Shown: in pieces, positions 23,647-27,557 of the stretch
Layout of the letters: every line of letters starts with the position of its first letter
Numbering within the stretch: the first letter of the stretch is position 1
Source of the DNA: JASEGV01 sp947085405
GTDB lineage: Bacteria > Bacteroidota > Ignavibacteria > UBA10030 > BY39
DNA length: 27,557 bases
Direction of reading: 5' to 3'
Assembly (NCBI GenBank): GCA_947085405.1
Contig: CAMTWO010000030.1
Coordinates: forward strand, 1 to 27,557
Made by a program: the position numbers and the translations under genes
The notes under the pieces: generated by a model
Told to the model about the DNA's origin: nothing
Seen by the model: the letters and a program-made list of their open reading frames with translations, nothing else
The model's database searches: none

Positions 23647-25947
23647 TATAGTTATCCCGTTACAGGGAACTGGCGGTGGGGCACTTTGTGTCGTAAATTG
23701 CCATACACTCGACCAAGGACTGGTGCCGTAAATATACGACGCATTTACTCTCCAATGGTAGGTTCTGCTGTAATTTAGACCTAGAGGTTGAGAAGTTTGT
23801 GTAATAGAAGCGATATTAACAACTATTGAATTAAAATTCTCATCTGTTGCAACCTGCAAGCTGTACGAAGTTGCTCCTGGTGATGCATTCCAACTTAGAG
23901 TTGGAGAAGTTGAAACTCCAGTCGCAAAGTTGTGTGGAGAAGCAAGCAGCGGGGCTTCCGGTGGAATGACAATGTTATAAACACCCCTTGAGGTTGCCGC
24001 ATAAATCAATGCACTATTAGATGGATCGGTGCGTATGTCATTAATTGGTTTTAGGTTTACGTCTATGTTTTCTTCTGACCAATTGTTGCCACCGTCTGTT
24101 GTTTTATAGATATTATTCCCATTATTTGCAAGGACCCAAATATAGTTTGCCGAGTTTGGATAATAAGGATGGAGGAGAATACGTTTTACGCTGGTAAACG
24201 GTGTAGTCAATTTTGAAAAACTACTTCCGCTATTTGTTGATTTCCATATACCATTCGAACCACCAGCATACACTACGGATGACTGGTTTGAATTTACACT
24301 TAAGGTAGTAGCCGATTGACCAATACCCATATTAAAAATTGCTGAACCCCAAGCCGTACCATTATATCTGTACACCTCTCCATTGCTCAAAGCAGCATAC
24401 CTAATTTCTATACTTGAGATTAGCAACACGACGAGATCATTCACATAATTATTACCTGACCCTAATGATGCATCCATTGCTTGCCAACTCGAACCACCAT
24501 TTGTGCTGTAAAATAAATTTTTCCACGTACCCCCTACAGAGCCGCCACCATACAGATACATATTTTCTGTAATTGTTGGATGTACTATTGTTCCATTAAA
24601 TTTAGATGTACCGGTGGCTGGGAAATATACAGCATCGTAGATATCACCGTTATTCTGGCTTCGATATAAGTAGGCAATACCATTTTGTGAACCTGAGAGA
24701 AAAAGATTTGTGTTATTTGGGTTTCTGTAAATGTGTCCGCTGCTGAATGGATTGCCAGCGTTCAATACATAAACATTAGACCAACTGGTGCCATTAAATT
24801 TACCCGTGTATGCATTATCGCGTGTAACAGTCCATACGAGATCTCCCGAAGCATCGACAGATGAGCAATTCATCATTCCAACATTCACCCACGTAGCGCC
24901 GTTGTTGGTTGATTTGTAGGTTGAGTTGGAGGTGCCGATAATGATTGTGTTGCTCAACGGTTGTACTGCAAGCGAGAGGACATCGAGGTCAGTTCCTAAA
25001 CCGGTATTTGTAATAGACCAATTGGCGCCCTCGTCGAGCGAGCGGTAAACACCATTATTTGTTGCAAGAAAGGCATAATTGTTTGAGTTATTAATACGCA
25101 CCATACGTACCGCAGTAGCACCTGAGAAAGTGGTTTGGATCCACTCGCTCCCTCCATCCGTAGACCTAAACACACTACCGTCGTCGGTTGATGTAAGGAG
25201 ATAAAATGGATTTGTTCCTCTATGTATGACTGCAATTGAACGAAGATTAAAGTCACCCATTCTTAGCTGTGTCCAATCTTGCCCAGAATTTGCAGATTGC
25301 CACACACCAGATGTTACAGCGAGAGCGGATGTACTTTGTGTCGGTGATTTATATTGTCCTAAAGGAACAGAACCACACACCCAGAGGAATGCATCTCGAT
25401 TAAAACCACCGATTGGATATGTTATTATGTCATAGACATCCGTTTCCCATGTGAAATTATCGCACTGGACCCAATTAGCTCCATCGGTATTTATACTTCG
25501 CCAAACAGATTTTGTTGATGCATCATATTTCCGACCAAGAAACATGTTACTTGTGTTTACAGGTGATGCTGAAAGACGAAGAGGTGTGAGATTAGTGGGT
25601 AAATCACCAGTAAAGATTGTCCAGTTTACCCCACCATCAACCGATCTCTTGAAGAAATTCAGCCCGCTTGCCATAACAATGTCGGCTGCATTTGGTTTAC
25701 ATAATGTAACAAGTGAACCGGAAACTGTTGACGGAGTTGCCCGCCATGCAGTTCCACCGTTTGCTGATTTTAAAAGATAATCGTTCTCAGCGATGTAAAC
25801 AACATCACCGCTTAAAGAAATATCTTTTACATTTTTTGATATTTGCGGACCGTTAAATGATGTCCACGTTTGAGCAATTACTGTTGTTGATGTTATTAAT
25901 AAACACACAGCAATTACCAAGTTTAAGATTTTTTTACTTCTAAACAT
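23641..25947 (-). CDS. Secreted BNR/VPS10-like beta-propeller protein with FN3 domain, truncated by element
   Basis: 768 residues from the ATG at 25947, which has AAGGAG nine bases upstream; a TTG at 25980 gives a longer frame but is unlikely. Signal peptide about 1-25 (ending STTVIAQ). The main body is a long series of BNR/sortilin-type blades (SVDGGVNW, STDGGSEW, SLDEGANW, STNNGATW, STNGGSSW, TTDGGNNW), then a fibronectin type III domain (PPEAPLLASPHNF to WQFTTQS). The frame then stops at 23643-23641 inside an inserted repeat. Without that insertion it would continue through a linker into a T9SS sorting domain, 883 residues in all. As it stands the protein should reach the periplasm by Sec but lack the signal for outer-membrane export. 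Function unknown; likely surface adhesion or polymer binding by family. Confidence 0.85.
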   Translation of the reverse strand: MFRSKKILNLVIAVCLLITSTTVIAQTWTSFNGPQISKNVKDISLSGDVVYIAENDYLLKSANGGTAWRATPSTVSGSLVTLCKPNAADIVMASGLNFFKRSVDGGVNWTIFTGDLPTNLTPLRLSASPVNTSNMFLGRKYDASTKSVWRSINTDGANWVQCDNFTWETDVYDIITYPIGGFNRDAFLWVCGSVPLGQYKSPTQSTSALAVTSGVWQSANSGQDWTQLRMGDFNLRSIAVIHRGTNPFYLLTSTDDGSVFRSTDGGSEWIQTTFSGATAVRMVRINNSNNYAFLATNNGVYRSLDEGANWSITNTGLGTDLDVLSLAVQPLSNTIIIGTSNSTYKSTNNGATWVNVGMMNCSSVDASGDLVWTVTRDNAYTGKFNGTSWSNVYVLNAGNPFSSGHIYRNPNNTNLFLSGSQNGIAYLYRSQNNGDIYDAVYFPATGTSKFNGTIVHPTITENMYLYGGGSVGGTWKNLFYSTNGGSSWQAMDASLGSGNNYVNDLVVLLISSIEIRYAALSNGEVYRYNGTAWGSAIFNMGIGQSATTLSVNSNQSSVVYAGGSNGIWKSTNSGSSFSKLTTPFTSVKRILLHPYYPNSANYIWVLANNGNNIYKTTDGGNNWSEENIDVNLKPINDIRTDPSNSALIYAATSRGVYNIVIPPEAPLLASPHNFATGVSTSPTLSWNASPGATSYSLQVATDENFNSIVVNIASITQTSQPLGLNYSRTYHWRVNASYIYGTSPWSSVWQFTTQSAPPPVPCNGITIG

Positions 25948-25971
25948 ATACTGTTTCTCCTTATATTGATC

Positions 25972-25986
25972 CCGAACCAAGTTCGG
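25972..25986. repeat. 15-bp palindrome in the 5' leader
   Basis: CCGAACCAAGTTCGG is a perfect 6-3-6 palindrome, 10-25 bases upstream of the AAGGAG of the secreted protein, so it would form a hairpin in the leader RNA close to the ribosome site. Confidence 0.5.
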
Positions 25987-25996
25987 AACGAGGTTT

Positions 25997-26230
25997 TTAA
26001 TTCATTTGATTAATTGCTACATTTAAACAAATGCAGATTGGATTGGCAAAATCCGTTTGCATCGGCGGAAGAAGGTAACCTTCTGTTTGGATATCATTAG
26101 TTACTTTCAACTTGGGGCGGCTGTAGCATGTGGCTATGTCGGCTCCTGTTTTGTTCAAGCACTGCAGGTACAATGACAAATCACCACGCCGCCCCGTAAT
26201 TATTTTGTAAAACTTTTTACTTGCCTTTTT
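25997..26230 (-). other. Intergenic stretch with GC-rich inverted repeat and an open frame without ATG
   Basis: GGGGCGGC (26114-26121) and GCCGCCCC (26188-26195) are perfect inverted repeats 82 bases end to end. Read on the minus strand, GTGG/CCAC and CCTG/CAGG can stack inside. The same strand is open from about 26240 to a TAA at 25999-25997 (residues such as GRRGDLSLYLQCLNK and ATCYSRPKLKVTND) but offers only TTG as an early start and has no ribosome site. It could be a structured RNA, a dispersed repeat, or a gene remnant. The rest of 25948-26361 holds small palindromes and no other gene. Confidence 0.35.
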
Positions 26231-26238
26231 TTCCTTTC

Positions 26239-26254
26239 TCCGTCAGCTGACGGA
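26239..26254. repeat. 16-bp palindrome of the TCCGTYAGCTRACGGA type
   Basis: TCCGTCAGCTGACGGA, two transitions away from the copies at 22900-22915 and within 20106-20123. It is followed by another inverted repeat, TTTGCTCC/GGAGCAAA (26275-26282 with 26294-26301). Confidence 0.65.
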
Positions 26255-26330
26255 TTGTTATTCTTTATTAATATTTTGCTCCTCTACAACTACGGAGCAA
26301 ATCTTTTCAATCTTTCACCTTTCAATCCTT

Positions 26331-26358
26331 CAATCTGAAATCTAAAATCTGAAATCTT
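26331..26358. repeat. Heptanucleotide repeat (AAATCTG), intergenic copy
   Basis: Four 7-base units, CAATCTG, AAATCTA, AAATCTG, AAATCTT, stand just after the stop of the right-hand T9SS protein. The same unit recurs inside that gene at 26557-26591. Confidence 0.6.
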
Positions 26359-26361
26359 TTC

Positions 26362-27557
26362 TCATTTCATTAAAATCGCTTTCTTTGTCTCCGTCCGCAG
26401 CGTAAATCTTGAATCGTAATTCGTCAATCGATAGAAATAAACACCGCTTGCAAATCCATCTGCATTCCATTCAACCTCATACTCGCCCGGTTGTTTTTTC
26501 TCATTCACCAACGTTGCCACCTCTCTTCCAAACACATCATATACTTTTAACGAAACAAATCCGAAATCTGAAATCCGAAATCCGAAATTTGTTTTTGGAT
26601 TAAACGGGTTCGGATAATTTTGACTGAGTGAATATCCACCAGAGATATTATTTTTTTCTTCTTTTACATCGGTAGTAAGAAATACTCCTCGGCGGTAAAA
26701 GATTTGAGACCTTCGAATACTATCTCCGATCATCTCTTGCCATAAAACGTGTATTGCTTTTCTTGATATTGCAACCGCTGGGAGTGCGGTTGCCCCCGCA
26801 TACTCGGTAAAAGGAGTCAAATCGATTGCTTCACACCAATTATTAAAACGGCCTCTTCGCACTCTTGTTAAGAGATGGAATTTTTCTAATTGAACATCAT
26901 GATACCATACTATAACTGCTGAGCTATCATTTAAATCAACTGCAGGATTTAATCCTTTTGGGTCATTAGTGAGTATTTCTTCATCCATCCAGTGATTTCC
27001 ATCGTCATTACTTTCCCTCTCAATGATACTGCATCCTAAACCATAACCACTGAAACATCCAAGTTTAGCATCTCGCCATGCAATCATAACAGTTGTATCG
27101 TTTTCAGCTACACTCGCCGCAACAGCATGTTCATAAGACCATTTCCCATCCACAGTCGAAAGTGTTTCTTTATCAACCCATGTATTACCGAGGTCGAAGC
27201 TTCTCATATAGAGTTTTTCCTGCGCACCTCCAACAAATACATCTCGTACTAAATGAAGTGTACCCGGTGTTAACGCTGTGCGTGTCCAACCGTCAAGTGT
27301 GTCTTTAGTGTGTGTCCAGGTTTTGCCGGAGTCAATCGAAAATATCAATCGGGGCTTTTGTGAAAATCCGTTTTTCTCAGCAGAATATATAAGTACCAAA
27401 GTATCATGGTGTAAGTTAGCAGAAAATATACCAAGCGCTGTATCGGAGCTAATTCTTACTCCTTGACTCCAAATGCTTCCCCCATCTGAGGAGTGTCTCA
27501 TTAAAATTGGTTTATTAATATTTCCTTCATTACAAGCAAATATATATGTGTTATTTC
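26362..27557 (-). CDS. Secreted BNR-repeat protein with T9SS sorting domain (5' end outside window)
   Basis: The frame is open from the right window edge; the ATG at 27501 is internal because the sequence before it continues the fold (TYIFACNEGNINKPILM). At least 398 residues. BNR/Asp-box-like motifs include SSDGGSIWSQG, SIDSGKTW and ESNDDGNHW, as in exo-sialidase-like propellers. The C-terminal 90 residues are a type A T9SS sorting domain (SLSQNYPNPFNPKTNF, LKVYDVFGREVATLV, SGVYFYRL, end KKAILMK), so the protein should be sent across the outer membrane. Two parts of this domain, FGFRISDFGF and TNYDSRF, are encoded by repeat-like DNA; the first is a 7-base tandem repeat. Confidence 0.88.
   Translation of the reverse strand, partial: NNTYIFACNEGNINKPILMRHSSDGGSIWSQGVRISSDTALGIFSANLHHDTLVLIYSAEKNGFSQKPRLIFSIDSGKTWTHTKDTLDGWTRTALTPGTLHLVRDVFVGGAQEKLYMRSFDLGNTWVDKETLSTVDGKWSYEHAVAASVAENDTTVMIAWRDAKLGCFSGYGLGCSIIERESNDDGNHWMDEEILTNDPKGLNPAVDLNDSSAVIVWYHDVQLEKFHLLTRVRRGRFNNWCEAIDLTPFTEYAGATALPAVAISRKAIHVLWQEMIGDSIRRSQIFYRRGVFLTTDVKEEKNNISGGYSLSQNYPNPFNPKTNFGFRISDFGFVSLKVYDVFGREVATLVNEKKQPGEYEVEWNADGFASGVYFYRLTNYDSRFTLRTETKKAILMK
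26557..26591. repeat. Heptanucleotide repeat (AAATCYG) inside the T9SS domain
   Basis: Five consecutive 7-base units: AAATCCG, AAATCTG, AAATCCG, AAATCCG, AAATTTG. On the coding strand they give FGFRISDFGF, a 7-residue-periodic insert between FNPKTN and the strand VSLKVYD of the sorting domain. A change in unit number not divisible by three would shift the frame and remove the export signal. Confidence 0.65.

Noticed and set aside
23524..23650. Tc1/mariner-type insertion with a 2-bp TA duplication
   Set aside because: A TA duplication would require removing 125 bases, which does not restore the reading frame; a TATA duplication (123 bases) does.
25948..25980. Longer start (TTG at 25980) for the secreted protein
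   Set aside because: It would place eleven charged residues before the signal peptide, and the AAGGAG site fits the ATG at 25947.
26114..26195. Integron attC site
   Set aside because: No GTTRRRY/RYYYAAC core sites, no integrase gene and no cassette-like gene order.
27501..27557. ATG at 27501 as the start of the right-hand secreted protein
   Set aside because: The frame stays open to the window edge with family-like sequence before it and no signal peptide after it.

Overview
The window looks like a piece of an AT-rich chromosome from the Bacteroidota/Chlorobi side of the tree, most probably an Ignavibacteria-type organism. The main evidence is two type IX secretion (T9SS) C-terminal sorting domains with NPFNP, 'ILMR' or 'ILMK' ends, large secreted BNR/sortilin-like proteins, a MsbA-type flippase, and a NarX/NarL-style PAS kinase. 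This placement is inferred; there is no rRNA or other marker gene here, and I saw no tRNA, rRNA or CRISPR array.

Layout. (1) 1-2038, minus: 5' part of a secreted BNR-repeat protein with two 303-bp tandem repeats, running off the left edge. (2) 2531-8705: envelope genes, namely an LTA-synthase-like sulfatase-fold enzyme, a GT-C glycosyltransferase, a GT2 glycosyltransferase (the only plus-strand gene) and a MsbA-like ABC exporter, the last overlapping an aspartate kinase (to 10099). (3) 10197-16909, minus: a tiny membrane protein, three stand-alone receiver proteins, a lipoprotein, a LuxR-type response regulator, a 1036-residue PAS/GAF histidine kinase and an exported protein. (4) 16931-20628, minus: an EmrB-type MFS exporter, endonuclease III (nth), an unrecognised coiled-coil protein and a LiaF-like membrane protein, packed end to end so that 20628 down to 11733 could be one transcript. 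(5) 20993-22828: PolX (Pol beta-like plus PHP). (6) 23173-27557, minus: two more secreted BNR/VPS10-like proteins with T9SS tails; one has been cut by a small inverted-repeat element.

The striking theme is not a gene but a DNA architecture. The AT-rich background is dotted with short perfect palindromes (11-18 bp, often 4-3-4 or 6-3-6 arm-loop-arm, mostly GC-rich) and with two larger inverted-repeat (MITE-like) elements of 119 and about 248 bp. They occur in intergenic gaps, in terminator loops and in frame inside coding sequences: the C-terminal tail of PolX, an extra-membrane loop of the GT-C enzyme and the LiaF-like protein. The 119-bp element is flanked by a 4-bp TATA duplication. Removing the element plus one TATA (123 bp) exactly rejoins an 883-residue secreted protein with its own sorting domain.

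Working together: regions 2 and 3 suggest envelope glycoconjugate synthesis/export and its signalling. Region 4 mixes drug export, base-excision repair and an envelope-stress-type membrane protein. Links between these modules are inferred only from strand and spacing.
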